Assembly (NCBI GenBank): GCA_019648995.1
Contig: BLXT01001194.1
Coordinates: 130,331-150,485, forward strand
Origin: Plakobranchus ocellatus
Taxonomy: Eukaryota; Mollusca; Gastropoda; Plakobranchidae
Reading direction: 5' to 3'
DNA: 20,155 bases
A program made the translations under genes and the position numbers. Positions 1-11,300 of this stretch are shown here, one piece after another; the first letter of the stretch is position 1, and each line of letters starts with the position of its first letter. Under the pieces are notes generated by a model. That model saw only the letters and a list, made by a program, of their open reading frames with translations, did no database searches and was not told the origin of the DNA.

Positions 1-353
1 TTTTTTTTTTTTTGCAGTTTTGTTTTTCAGATGCATATGAAGTAAAAAGAAAGATAAAACCCACATAATTCTTAATTTTTTTTCAACCTTTGTTTGTATT
101 CACATTTCCTTCTTGTTTTTTAAGTGCAATAATTAACAAGCAAAATGTCGATATTATCGGAGACCCTTTTTTTAAATGTAGTAATGTATGTGGATGATCT
201 TCTTCAGGGTCAGTTTTCCTTTTCCTAAGTGTAAATTCATCTCTATGTTTTGTTTTGCTATTGTATTGGCTGACGCAAGGATCACCTTGTCTACTTATTT
301 TTTTTCCTCTTGTTTCATAGTTGTTTTTCTTTTTTAAATCGATATTTATTTTT
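1..353. other. AT-rich non-coding sequence beginning in poly-T
   Basis: A run of 13 T opens the window. The rest is T-rich with no recognisable gene, RNA or repeat family. Confidence 0.6.
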
Positions 354-551
354 CAAATAAGTTTCAATTAAAAATGAATCCCATGACTTTGCCTCTAAAT
401 TGGAATCTATTTTTTTTTTTGTCTATTTCCCATATCTCACTCCATCCTTCTCTCTCTCTCTCTCGACACTTGCTTTTTCAAATAAGTTTCGATTAAAAAT
501 GAAGCCTATAACTTTACTCCAAAATTAGAATCTATTTTTTTTGTCTCTTTC

Positions 552-601
<50 letters not shown>

Positions 602-609
602 CACTCTCA

Positions 610-661
<52 letters not shown>

Positions 662-700
662 TTGTCTCAGTCACTTTCACTCTCTCTCTCTCTGTTACAT
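354..700. repeat. 125-bp tandem duplication carrying an expanded CT microsatellite
   Basis: CAAATAAGTTTC begins at 354 and again at 479, exactly 125 bp apart. The two units match through AATTAAAAATGAA, the Ts after GAATCTA, the GTCT and CCCAT blocks, and then CT repeats. In the first unit the CT run is short (about 450-464). In the second it has expanded to about 555-597 and 615-652, with GTGTCACTCTCACTCTG interruptions and further CT to about 697. A leucine/serine repeat reading frame across it is an artefact of the microsatellite. Confidence 0.85.
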
Positions 701-1270
701 CTTTCTTGAATCCTTTATTTTAAAGAATGCACAATGTATATGAGTGCTGTTGCTTGAAGATAATCACTATAATATTCCTTAATATTACACCTTATCATCA
801 TTTTTTTTAAAAATAATTGCAGCATCATTTTCAAAAACAGCTATGAATGTTTCATCTTTCTGCGCCGTTTGTTGCTGTCATTCATCCAATATTTTTCTAG
901 GCATCTGATACAACATTCTTACAGTTTTTTTTAGATGCATGTTAACGTTTGTGCTGCTGCTGTTGTTGCAAATTTGTTGCTTTTATCACGAATTTGAGTT
1001 GCTCATTTTAATAGTTTGAGCATTTAACTCATTTTAACTCATTTTAAACTCATCCAGGTACATTTTTTAGGCATTCCCATGCTCAGTTTAAAAAAGCTAT
1101 GTTTACTAAATGCTTGCTTGGATTTTTGTAAAGAGAAAGTAAAATAGAAAAAAAAAAGGGAGGGGGGATCTTGATTGTTTATTATTTAGATATCACCACA
1201 AGCAACTATCCTTATGGGGAGCCAGAGCCAGTTGCTTGTAATTTTTAATTACTTGTGTTGTCATAAAAGG
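701..1270. other. Non-coding, no gene seen
   Basis: AT-rich sequence with a triple TCATTTTAA-type direct repeat near 1005-1052 (TCATTTTAATAG, TCATTTTAACTC, TCATTTTAAACT). No coding region is recognised. Confidence 0.55.
1198..1239. repeat. 10-bp perfect inverted repeat (hairpin)
   Basis: ACAAGCAACT at 1198-1207 and AGTTGCTTGT at 1230-1239 are perfect reverse complements separated by 22 nt. No target duplication or function was identified. It lies just upstream of the repeat copy starting at 1271. Confidence 0.5.
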
Positions 1271-1489
1271 TTAATTCATGGCTATCCATTCTGTTTATCC
1301 AGTCAGAGCTGCACCCTGCATCATAAGATTCTTAAGGCTCTTAAGTGCCAATTGTGAACTTTAAGAAAATTATAACCTTTTGTGGTTTCTATAAGACAGA
1401 AATTCGCTTTTGACTTAAATTTTTGTATAAATAACAAAAAAATAATAAAAAAACCTATAAATTTCGTCAGGTGGAAAATCTCAAATTAA
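1271..1489. mobile_element. Third, degraded copy of the TTAA-element family
   Basis: Positions 1297-1363 align without gaps to 19351-19417 with 56 of 67 identities by hand count. Further right, both copies contain AAAACCTATAA in a comparable place (about 1450 and 19537), so similarity extends through the body. Possible bounding TTAA sites are 1271-1274 and 1486-1489, but the terminal repeats are not well preserved and the limits are approximate. It lies downstream of the transporter, outside any recognised gene. Confidence 0.5.
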
Positions 1490-2430
1490 ATCCTATATAT
1501 TTATACATAGTTTATGATATATGTATTTTTAGACACTGGTGGCTGTTTAGGCCTGCATATTGCTCGGGAAATATGTAGAGAAAAGACAAAAAGATAGATG
1601 CATTCGTGTCTTCTGGGCTGTCCCCTACTAAAAAAAAAATCATAATAATAAGACTGGGGTTGGGGGTTGGATAGGGTTTTAGAGATGATGAATGTCATTT
1701 TGGTGCATCATCCAATACCTATCAGGCTCCAATGCAGCTTGCAAGTGCATCAGCAAAGATATGTACTAATGTGCTCTATCAACAATGACACATATAAATA
1801 AACATATTATGTTAAATATTTATGTTAAATCATAAAGATCATGATTGTCTTGCATGCAAACGAAAGTAAACTTCAATCATCTCTGTTTTCATTGTTCTAA
1901 GTCTGTTGCAAATGTGAGCATTTTCCAAAGCTTTCTAAGAGCTGAACATTACAAAGTTAGGAAATGTGTGTGATCTTATTTAATGTATGCAAGTCTGCTC
2001 AACTATGAATGTTTTTCCCCTAATTTTTATATCGTTTTTATTTCAAGATAACATTAACACAGGTTTAAAAACTGTACAGCAATTCAACAATAATTCATTT
2101 CTTGATTTGACTCGTTTGCAAATATCAGTTTCTATCCCTCTATCTTTGAGCAGCTTTTATTGTTAATCTAATTTTATATCCCTTCACACAATAATGCTTT
2201 CTGTCTATGAAAACATAATTTTATTTCACTTTTACACTTACATGGTATCTAACCTTCTGTGCTGCTTTCATACCATGTATTTTTAAGTATAATAATATAA
2301 ACACAATATTTGATGATTATGGTCTAATTATGCCAATACATTCAGTGCTCTGCACATAATAATAATAACAATATTTCAAAAAATGTTTATGTCTTAGGGT
2401 TTTTTTTCTTCTTTACACTGTGCTCAGGTG
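1490..2430. other. Non-coding, no gene seen
   Basis: AT-rich sequence. Short open frames lack any recognisable domain or splice-supported extension. Confidence 0.55.
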
Positions 2431-2476
2431 GATTGATTGATTGATTGATTGGTTGGTTAGTTGATCGATTGATTGG
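2431..2476. repeat. GATT tetranucleotide microsatellite
   Basis: Five clean GATT-type units are followed by degenerate units (GGTT, GGTT, AGTT, GATC, GATT, GATT), giving about 46 bp of tetranucleotide repeat. Confidence 0.85.
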
Positions 2477-2746
2477 GTATCAATATGTCCAGTCTAGCAT
2501 TAGGGAGAGATGGTAGGGATGGTATTTGTGGATAACAATCTCACCCAAAACTCACAGCCTTCCCTTTCCCACTCTCAGTCTTTTCCTCGTGTACCCTTGA
2601 GGGAACGAAATGCAAGTGCCTATAAACACAATTGAGCTAAGGGACTATTTTTACATTTCTACTTTTCTAATTCTTTAGTAGTTTTTATGACATTTTTACC
2701 TCATTAAGGCTCATTTTGTGAAATGTAAAGCATAATGTTAAGATTT

Positions 2747-2764
2747 AAAAAAAAAAAAAAAAAA
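2747..2764. repeat. Poly-A run, 18 bases
   Basis: An uninterrupted A18 tract follows AGATTT and is followed by CCAAACGAG. No retroposon body with terminal duplications was recognised next to it. Confidence 0.8.
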
Positions 2765-5700
2765 CCAAACGAGAGAAAAGGCTGAATAATATACTGCCAT
2801 GTTTTAAAGTGCACAATGTCTAACTATGCAAAAGCATGCATTAGAAGTTTTGACATAGTTTAGACTATTTTATTAGATCCCCAAAGTTCAGATATTTCAC
2901 TGGTTTGAATATACATAAGCCTTAAAGACTTCTGTATCAAGGAAATGTCATAAATATTTCAATTCCTAAACACATTAATGATTTAAATTACTATATTTAA
3001 GTATGAGCAATTAAAAAAACATTTAGATTTTTTTTAAAGTGTAAAACTAAAAAAACAGAAACACAGAGCGGATATAATGTAAAGACCACTTTTCCAATCT
3101 ATTAAAAAATAATAAATTTTTTTTAATGTGTATGAGGAAATGCAAGAGACAAAATAGTCCAAAGCAAAAAATGTTTGCCCAAACGTGACAGAGACCAAAA
3201 GAGAAAAAAAACATTCTATGCATTTGGAAAAACTCAGATCCACCATTTAATATACAGTGTTTTGCATGTATTATTTCTCTCTGGAACTGTTTCAGATACT
3301 CATATGTGTCATCTACCTGGTTTTAATTTAAAACATAAAATTATAAATGTCAGCCTGAAGGTTTTCAGGTTCTCTGAAATATCTAAAAAGGGAATTGGTT
3401 TTCAATCTATAAACATTTGTGTATCTTTCCATAAAACAAATAGTACAGAGAGATCATTGGAAATCTTTTTAAATTAAGATAAGTTTTTAAATGAAACTTG
3501 ATTTTGAATGTTGAAATTCCTCTCTCTTCTCTCTCTCTCTTTCCCTGTCTTCACAAAAAAAAAATCTACTCATAGCAAAAAATATATAACAATATTTCAA
3601 ATACTGAAAATCATACTTTTTATGTTAAATTCTCATAAATTAATTTCTGGATCAACTATCGCAGCAAATACAGTTTAAAAAACAAGTGATTATTTTATAA
3701 ATCTACTCAACTACTTTATGGAATTGTGTTGTATAATCTGAAAAAAAGAAAAAAAAAAGTTAAAAATATACTCAAATGAGGGAGAAAAGCCATGTTAGCT
3801 GCAGTAGTTCACAAAATAAGAATAAAATTTTGCTTTTACTATATAAGACCAAAGAACTCAACAGAGATCTATAAAAGCATGAAATCCACCATTACAAAGT
3901 GATCAAGATCTATAAAGGACTTGTTTCTTTTTCAACAAAGTCAGCAAACTTAAATGAAGTTAATGTGGAGTTATTTTCCCTACCTCAACAAGATAATATT
4001 ATAAGTATTCATAACGAGATGGTAAAAATCTCCTTCGTTACAACCAAAAAACATTAAAAATTTTTTTGATCGATTAAAGAAAAATGTGGTTTTAAAAATC
4101 TTGAATACAGCAACTCAATAGGAATAAAATTTGAACATATTAAATTTTGTAAACATTCACATCACTTATATAATAGCAGTGAATAAAATTAAGCTGAACA
4201 AATAAATACATAAATAGTATATCTACATTATTGTTTTGCATATTAGCATTTTAAAGCTCTAAAGATAATGAAACTTTAGGTAATATTGCAAGTTCTTTTC
4301 TTAGGCTCTTTTTAGAATAACTTATAACTTAATATGGAGGTGGTTTTTTTTTCCCCTCTGTATCACAGCAAGCAACAGAAAATCTACTGATATGTCAAAT
4401 TTCAATACAATATTTCATGGTTTTTTTTTATTAAAACAAAACAGAAAAAAAAAACCTATTTAATTAGATAAGACTGATGCAAAATTTTTTAAAGTATCTA
4501 ATTTCATATGATAACATATTCCTTTGTAATTTATTAAAGAACTCTTAAAAAGTCAGCTATACCAATACAAGCCATCAGAGATAAGATACCAAATTTTTTG
4601 TAAGAAAGCACATGTTTTAACAGTATGTATCCCCTTTCAGTGAACATTGCCAGAACCCTCACACAATAAACTGTGTACAATTATTGCAAGGATTTCCAGA
4701 AAAATTGCTTTCCTATTAGGACAGGCAAACATTTCAATCTCTTTACTCATATGATGAAAACTTTATTCTTTAATCAATTTTTTTTATATGTCTAAAAAGA
4801 TTTTAGTGCAATGCACAGACGAATGAAGAGTTAAATATTTAAAATTTTTTTAAAATGTTACACTGTAACACTCTCCCAGATAAAACATTATGCTGTTACA
4901 AAGGCTTAGGAAAAATAAGTATCCACAACTTTGGTAAGTACATCAGTTATTCTTAAACTTTATGATCATAAAACTATGCTGAGTTACAATCAAAATTTAC
5001 TTCTCAACAGTTTGAATGTAAATGCAACAACATTTAAGTTGTATGTTTTACAATTTAAATACAAAAGCTCTCAGACCATACCTCATGATTGTAGGTCACG
5101 TTTTCACATTTGAAAAGGAAAAAAAAATTAATTTTTATTTCTTCTTAAGAATGCTTTTTCTTTTTGAAAACTAAAAATCCCATGGTTTGTCTCAGAGCAA
5201 CATAGGTCTAACCAGTTTTCACACATACAAATGTCACAGACGTTCAAATCTATTTCAGTAGCTCAAAATACTTTCAGACTATTCTCATTTCAGAAAGTTT
5301 CACTAATCAAACAAACCATAAAGACCAAACAAACATTCATTGGGGAAAACACTTTATGATTTCAATGATTAGCATTCACAGTTGCTGTACAAAGGTAAGT
5401 TTTGGGTTAAAATAAAGTTATAGTAACACTCAAATGTTTAAAGCAGTTATTGTGTACAAAATTACTGTCATGTTTAACTTCATATTGTGTTTCTCACAAA
5501 TATAAATGAGATAAAAACAGTGACGAGTGAGAGGAAGCAAGAGCTATCAAAGATTATGTCTTTCTTCTACCAAAGCAGCATGATTTATAAAGGACAAAAG
5601 GAAGTTTCTTTCTTTACCTAACTACATATCATAATTGATAAAACTTATTTGTAATGTGCTTTGCTTAGCAGATCTTTTTCAACACAATTATTTAGTTTTT

Positions 5701-6907
5701 ATGTAGAATTTTCCATCTAAAACATTAATTTTCCTCCTTTTCTGTCAAATAGCTGTAAAAAAAATAATTTCAAAGAAATATTTTTTTCTTCATAAAAGCC
5801 AGAATCTATAGAGCTGAAGATAGCTTCCTCAAGATGTACATTTCATGCCAAGTACAAAAAAATTCGTGTAATAAATTTAGATGAGTGTTGGTAACAAACT
5901 AGTTCTTTGAACCAGAATAGTGCTTCTCTAAAATTGGGGTTCAAACAATGTCACTTAATGGCTAACAGAATGACATATCTAAGATTTATGCCAAAATGCA
6001 ATTTTAGCACTATTGCATACCAGAGCCTGAAAGCTATCAGAAATATTCACATCAAAGATGTAGAAATGGACAAATACAATTTTCTGAAAAGAAGAAAACC
6101 TACAGGTTTTCTATGATATCCAAAAGAAAAAAAAAATGAATTGTGTAAAAAATGTTCTTTGACAACCTTTCATCAATGTACAGCAGTAAGGTTACAGTGG
6201 CAATATTTACATGATTATGATCAGATGTTAAATCTTTGTCATGGTTAATGGATTGAGATCTTTCACATGTGATCATTAACTTATTAAATAAGGCTGAAAT
6301 AAAAATTAAAAGTAAATAAAAGATTAATATAGCAGAGACAATGTGGGTAAATCTGTCACAATTCACTTTCTGAGCATATGAGTTACAAGTGTAGTGTATA
6401 AGCTAAGGAATGGTTGCCTCATATTTATACCATCCAATTCCGAGAATGTATAAAATTTGACAAACAATTTGTCTGTACTGTAGCCATCCATAAACTTGAA
6501 TCAAGTTTATTTTTATCATACATGAAACATTCTTTTCTTCCTGATACACATTCACACAAATATTTTATTCCTTTTTTCTTTTTTAATATTTTAAGAGGAA
6601 TTCACATTGCCAAAGCAGGAAGTGCAGCAACAAATAAATATTGCTATAGTCAGAGACAGCACAAAATTGCGAAGTTAATGCTTAACATTAAGACACACTG
6701 ACACAATTTGTTATTTAAAACTTACTGTTGTTGTCTTATTCTACCCTGGTACGTTTGTATACAACAGACCTTAACCAAGTGATCAAAATGAATCTTGAGA
6801 AAGGATTAAAAAAAACTATCAAGAAATATTTTAGCAGAGTAGACCATGTTTTGAGAAAAACGATCATTGGAGGTGAATGGTGAAGAATTTTTAATAGATT
6901 TGATTGA
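2765..6907. other. Long AT-rich gene-free stretch downstream of the transporter
   Basis: About 4.1 kb of very AT-rich sequence with many A and T homopolymers. Both strands were read for transporter-like or other conserved exons and none was found. It may include distal 3' UTR of the minus-strand transporter or be intergenic; the sequence alone does not say which. The largest open frames (about 70-100 codons near 3175, 6100 and 6414) are low-complexity and unrecognised. Confidence 0.55.
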
Positions 6908-7133
6908 TTAACTCTTTCAAGATGAATTTTTACTGTGTGCAGATGTAATTCATGCCCAAAAAACAAGAAAAGAGAGCCCCATCAGTGCCGATATATCGGC
7001 CTTTGTCCGGAATGAGTTATTTTTGCTTTACCCACTCTATCATTCTTTGGTGATCTCATGGTTTCTATTCATTCATTTTGTCTCACACGACAGTATCTAT
7101 CGGCTGTAAGGGAAAATTATAACTAAAGGTTAA
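6908..7133. mobile_element. Possible fourth TTAA-bounded element with a GCCGATATATCGGC palindrome
   Basis: TTAACTCTTT at 6908 matches the first ten bases of the 10855 element's left end including its TTAA. A perfect 14-bp palindrome GCCGATATATCGGC lies at 6987-7000. A diverged half, CTATCGGCTG, is near 7097-7106. A TTAA preceded by AAAGG closes the interval at 7130-7133. Subterminal palindromes of this kind occur in piggyBac-type MITEs (from memory). The right terminal repeat is poor, so the boundaries are tentative. Confidence 0.3.
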
Positions 7134-8177
7134 AATTTTTTAACAATCTGTATGAGTACGTGAAGAGCTTTTAAAGGAAAGCCTCAGCTTTTTTTCGGAA
7201 AGCCTGCACTTCTCAGTTACTTCTCGTGACACAGAAATAGGATAGAGGAAGATCTTAGCCAAGAATTAAATTGAAACAAAAGAGGCATTTTATTTGAATG
7301 GCTCTAACTATATCTTTATCCTATACAATAATAAAGTAGAATTAAAAACTAATAAAGTCATGGCTGAAAGAATGAATCTAAATGCAGGTAGAGGAACTAA
7401 GCTTGAATCAGAAATTTATATGAGCTGCAGGATAGGAGAATGGGAATCTAATATGTAGGGTTTAACAACTAGGCTATCTGAGACCTCACTAGCCACTGTT
7501 GCCAATAACTTAACTCCTACTCATATTATTAATACATTGGAGCACTGTTTGAAAGGACACATATGCAAATATCATGTGTGATCTTAGTTTTGATAGAAGC
7601 TTAATCATATATGACTTTTTTAATTTCTTGTGAGAAAAGAGTCTAACAGTAGAAAAGCACAGCTTGATGATAAGAACTGGACTACAACATTATTTAAGAA
7701 GACACATTTCATAAAAATGGGCAAATAAATCAATTGTATAATTGCACACATTACAAGGTGATTTTTCTTCCAATGTTGTTTCTGTTAGAGTTTGCGTACA
7801 GAAATAATTTTTGAAGCCTTCTCTTCTTAAAATAAAATCATCAGAAATATTAAAGGAGAAAAAGTTAAAATGGATCTGCTTTTTTGCAAAACTTTTTTTT
7901 TCTAATATTGTATTTATTGAAGAGTGGCATCAAGATCTTGGAATTTTAAAGAGAATAATATTGTAGGCAGGCCAGAGGGCAAAAACAAATTTATATTATG
8001 ATGCCCAGAAGTTCAGAAAAAAATAGACCGATATGCCTATTATGGTATGGTAAAGTTTAAGAACATTTTTTAGACGAGAAGAATTTGAAACATGAACAAT
8101 CAATTATTCACAATAAAATTAATTGCTGATCAAGACAAGGATTAAAAATTCACAAATGATACAGTATAGTAAAAGCA
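7134..8177 (-). other. Transporter 3' untranslated region and downstream flank
   Basis: Sequence directly after the stop codon on the minus strand. The part from 8177 to about 7890 is inferred to be 3' UTR, if the AATAAA at 7918-7913 is used. The remainder has no recognisable feature. Confidence 0.45.
7913..7918 (-). promoter_or_regulatory. Candidate polyadenylation signal AATAAA
   Basis: The hexamer AATAAA is read on the minus strand about 260 nt after the transporter stop codon. It is the first canonical signal met after the stop (TTTATT on the plus strand). A TATAAA variant lies nearer, at 7995-7990. The region is AT-rich, so chance hexamers are expected. Vertebrate CAT mRNAs often have long 3' UTRs, so the true end could be much further down. 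Confidence 0.35.
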
Positions 8178-8386
8178 TCATGAAAACTTATTTTTTGCTA
8201 AAACATCGTGAGCTATTAAATGATCCTCTTCATTAAAAGATGAAGTTCCTGAAGAGGCTGATGTCGATCTGTGCTCTTCAGGTTTACCAACTGAAGGCAG
8301 AGAAATCTCAGGGCTTGGAGCATCCGGGTCTACATTGTCAGATGACTGAGCATGTCGTATACCATACGTGAAATATATAAGGAAAC
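8178..8386 (-). CDS. CAT last exon (residues 351-419) with cytoplasmic tail and stop
   Basis: This exon encodes [18 protein letters not shown], completing the final membrane segment (IGFxIYFxYGIxHS in CATs). A Ser/Glu/Pro-rich cytoplasmic tail of about 58 residues then runs to TGA at 8180-8178. The acceptor is TTCTCTCAG|GTTTCC. The tail contains EEDHLI (residues 403-408), which fits the acidic dileucine pattern [DE]xxxL[LI], a known class of AP-complex sorting signal. The tail has no close resemblance to vertebrate CAT tails that I can recall, which is normal for this divergent region. Confidence 0.92.
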
Positions 8387-11300
8387 CTGAGAGAAGAACG
8401 AACAATGTATTATTTGATCACTTTAAGCTGTAAACACACATAAAACTATGGAAAAGACCACTTAAATAAGACAATTAGTAATGATGGACAATTTCTCAGA
8501 TATTTTTTTCACGGACTAGACTATCATAATATTGTAGATATTGAAAAATTTTTGCTGAAGATGTGGCAGCAAAACGTGCAACAAGAGCATAATTCAATTA
8601 TTAACACTTTTGAAACGAATTAAAGTAAAGTAAGTCCCACACTTGAAGTCTCATAAACAAGAACAAATATTGCTCAAACTTAGTATCACAAAAAAAGAAA
8701 ACTGAAAACCCAGTACATGTCCATCTCATTCTATTTTTAATTCTATATTTAATATTGTGTATTATAAACGGCTGCTTTCATGAGGGAAAGTCACATGTAC
8801 TTTGTTTCATAAACATTCAAGCCAATAAGTTTATAAAACTCATTACATGTGGTAAGATCAAATGGATACTATTATAAGGTTATTTACACCACATAGGCCA
8901 ACATTTTTTTTTTCAATGTGGGAAGATTACATGAGTTTTGTTTCAAATTTAGACCATTGGGCCTATCTGGACATTCACTCACCAATAATCATCCAAACAC
9001 CAAACCTGATCCAAGTGGCTGTGGACAGCTTGAGCATCAGATAAATGTTGACCATGACACTAACAATGGGCAGCCATGGCACCAGGGGAACCTGAATATC
9101 ATTGCCACAGAAAGGAATGAAAATCAGATTGCTCAATTTCTCTTACAAATGAATCACTTTAGGTGAAATATTGGTAGGGCAGAGATGGTGCACACAAATA
9201 AAGCAAAAGGAATGTATATCAAAACAATTGAAAGGACACCAGAAATAGGAAAGATAATTTCATGCTGTATTGAACATTGGTTCATTCAACTGTTTTATCT
9301 CTCAAATTGTTGTTTTTTTTAATATATTTTTCCTCTCCAGAAACTTGTTTCTATAAGATTAGGACAATATGATGAACAAGTCTGTAAAGTTTGGATTTTA
9401 ACCACCATTTTCTTTGCACCAAAGATGTCTCATATTTTTAAAATGAACTTGCTGTAAATTGATGGATAGTCAGTGTGGTCCCAGAGATGTATATTTGGAT
9501 GAAATTACACATTCCAAACAAATACAGGAATTCTGTGATGTAATGCACCTCTTTATCAAAAAAAAAAAAAATACAATAAAACAAACCTTTCAATTTAAAG
9601 ATTTTAAACCTAAATATGTCTTCTTCCAAAAGCACATGGTGAAATGTAACAAGAATGTTACAAAAAATAGTTGTTTTCTTTTCTCAAACATATCATAAGC
9701 GCAATGTGTTCTACAAAAGTGATTATTAAAAGGGAAAAATAAGGAAAGAAAGTTTTCCTCTTAAACACAGCTCCTTTGATTGAAGCTAAACCATTATTTT
9801 TTCAACAGTTCATTTGAAATGAATAATTATATGCTTATGTTATTACTTCCAAAGAAAACAAAAAATATAAACCGTTTTACATTCAATACAATAATTGGAT
9901 ACAGGCAAATGAAAACTCTTACCTTAAAAGGTAGCCTAGCTGGATTCTGTGGCTGTAGGAAGATGATGAGAGCAGAGAGAGCCAGACCTAGGGCAAGAAT
10001 CACACACAAACTTACTGCCCAAGGCTCAGCATGTCTCAAGGCATCATAGGACAGAATGGATAACCAGAACAATGCAATGATGAACATGCCTGCAGAAGAG
10101 ATGCAAGTATTGGAGTGTAAAGGATTTAAGCTCCAAGCATTGAAAAGTACATTTTTAAATATTTGCTAGAGTAGTAGTCATTTTTTTTTTTTTACGTGAC
10201 AAGAATTAAAGGTTGTCTCAACACTACACGATACAGTTTGAAAAATGTTATCTAAGATGTTGCTAAGATAGAGCATTTTTATTCACATTCATAGGGGAAA
10301 AAATGTTTATGCCAACAGCATTATAAAAAGGTTACTGTTGAGGTATGTACTATATTGCACACTTCACCTATCACCAAGTAAATTACGATTGAGTTTGAAA
10401 AAATTAATAAAAATTGATGCAGAACAAATCGATGGTGTTGGGTATAAACCAGCCAAGTGTTAAACCTCTGGTTTCAGAGAAGAAGCTAAAAACAATAAAC
10501 TCAAAGAGGCCAACTCAACACTTGCCCCAAGTCAGAGTACAAAGCAGCCAACTCTTATTTATAACTGCAAAAACATAGTAGCAGTGCCTAAGAGCACTTG
10601 GATTTGCACAAGCTGGCTTGATTAAGTCAGAAAAATGGCAAAACTGCTACCTTGCAGTATAAACTTTGCAATATCCTATCCGGAATTTGTTATTTCTATT
10701 CCTCTACTTCAAAAGGCTAATTCCATGAGTTGGTTTCTTTGCATGTCAAAGTAAATAATGTCTAGTAAATCTGGTGGGTTGATGACATGCTTGTTTCTCT
10801 ATTTTTTTTTTTTCTTTTGGGTGGAGAGGACAGTTATGAGTTCAGTAAGTGGCTTTAACTCTTTAACCAGTCAGAGACGCTCAGAGCGTTTCTCAAACCA
10901 ACCGCTTATCCAGTCAAAAACGCTCTCACCGTACATGACCACTTTTTAATACTTTTTGCACTCACACAATAACACAGCATTACGAGAAAAAGTTATATAA
11001 TTTTGCTTTCACAGTTTACCATGTTCTTTTCCCTTTCATTTGGTGTATTGGACAATAAGCTGAAACAAAAATTGAGTGATTTATAGGCATTTTAAAAATA
11101 CACCCTTGTTGACAAGGGAGAAAAACCCCAAAAAAATGATTTAAAAAATAACTGGTCAAAGAGTTAAAAACATTGCCTGAAATAAGCTGGGGTCCAGGTT
11201 GCTTGGGCCCTGGCTAAGGGGTTAAAGCGATGCTGTGCAAAACGCCATGTTGGTAAAATTTGCAGAATTCTAGCAATTTAGGCAAACTTATAGATCAGAT

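Noticed and set aside
541-723. Leu/Ser-rich open frame
   Set aside because: It is a translation of the CT microsatellite, not a gene. The same applies to the Leu-Ser and Arg-Glu frames over 15769-16088.
2431-2476. Possible CRISPR-like or regulatory direct repeats
   Set aside because: Simple tetranucleotide slippage without spacers. No CRISPR array, operon or bacterial signal is seen anywhere in the window.
6100-6366. Hydrophobic 88-codon minus-strand frame resembling a small membrane protein
   Set aside because: The hydrophobicity follows from A/T-rich codons. There is no recognisable motif, and the frame starts and stops arbitrarily in gene-free sequence.
9780-10049. 89-codon plus-strand open frame
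   Set aside because: It is the antisense shadow of transporter exon 7. The plus-strand frames at 8862-9166 are shadows of exon 8.
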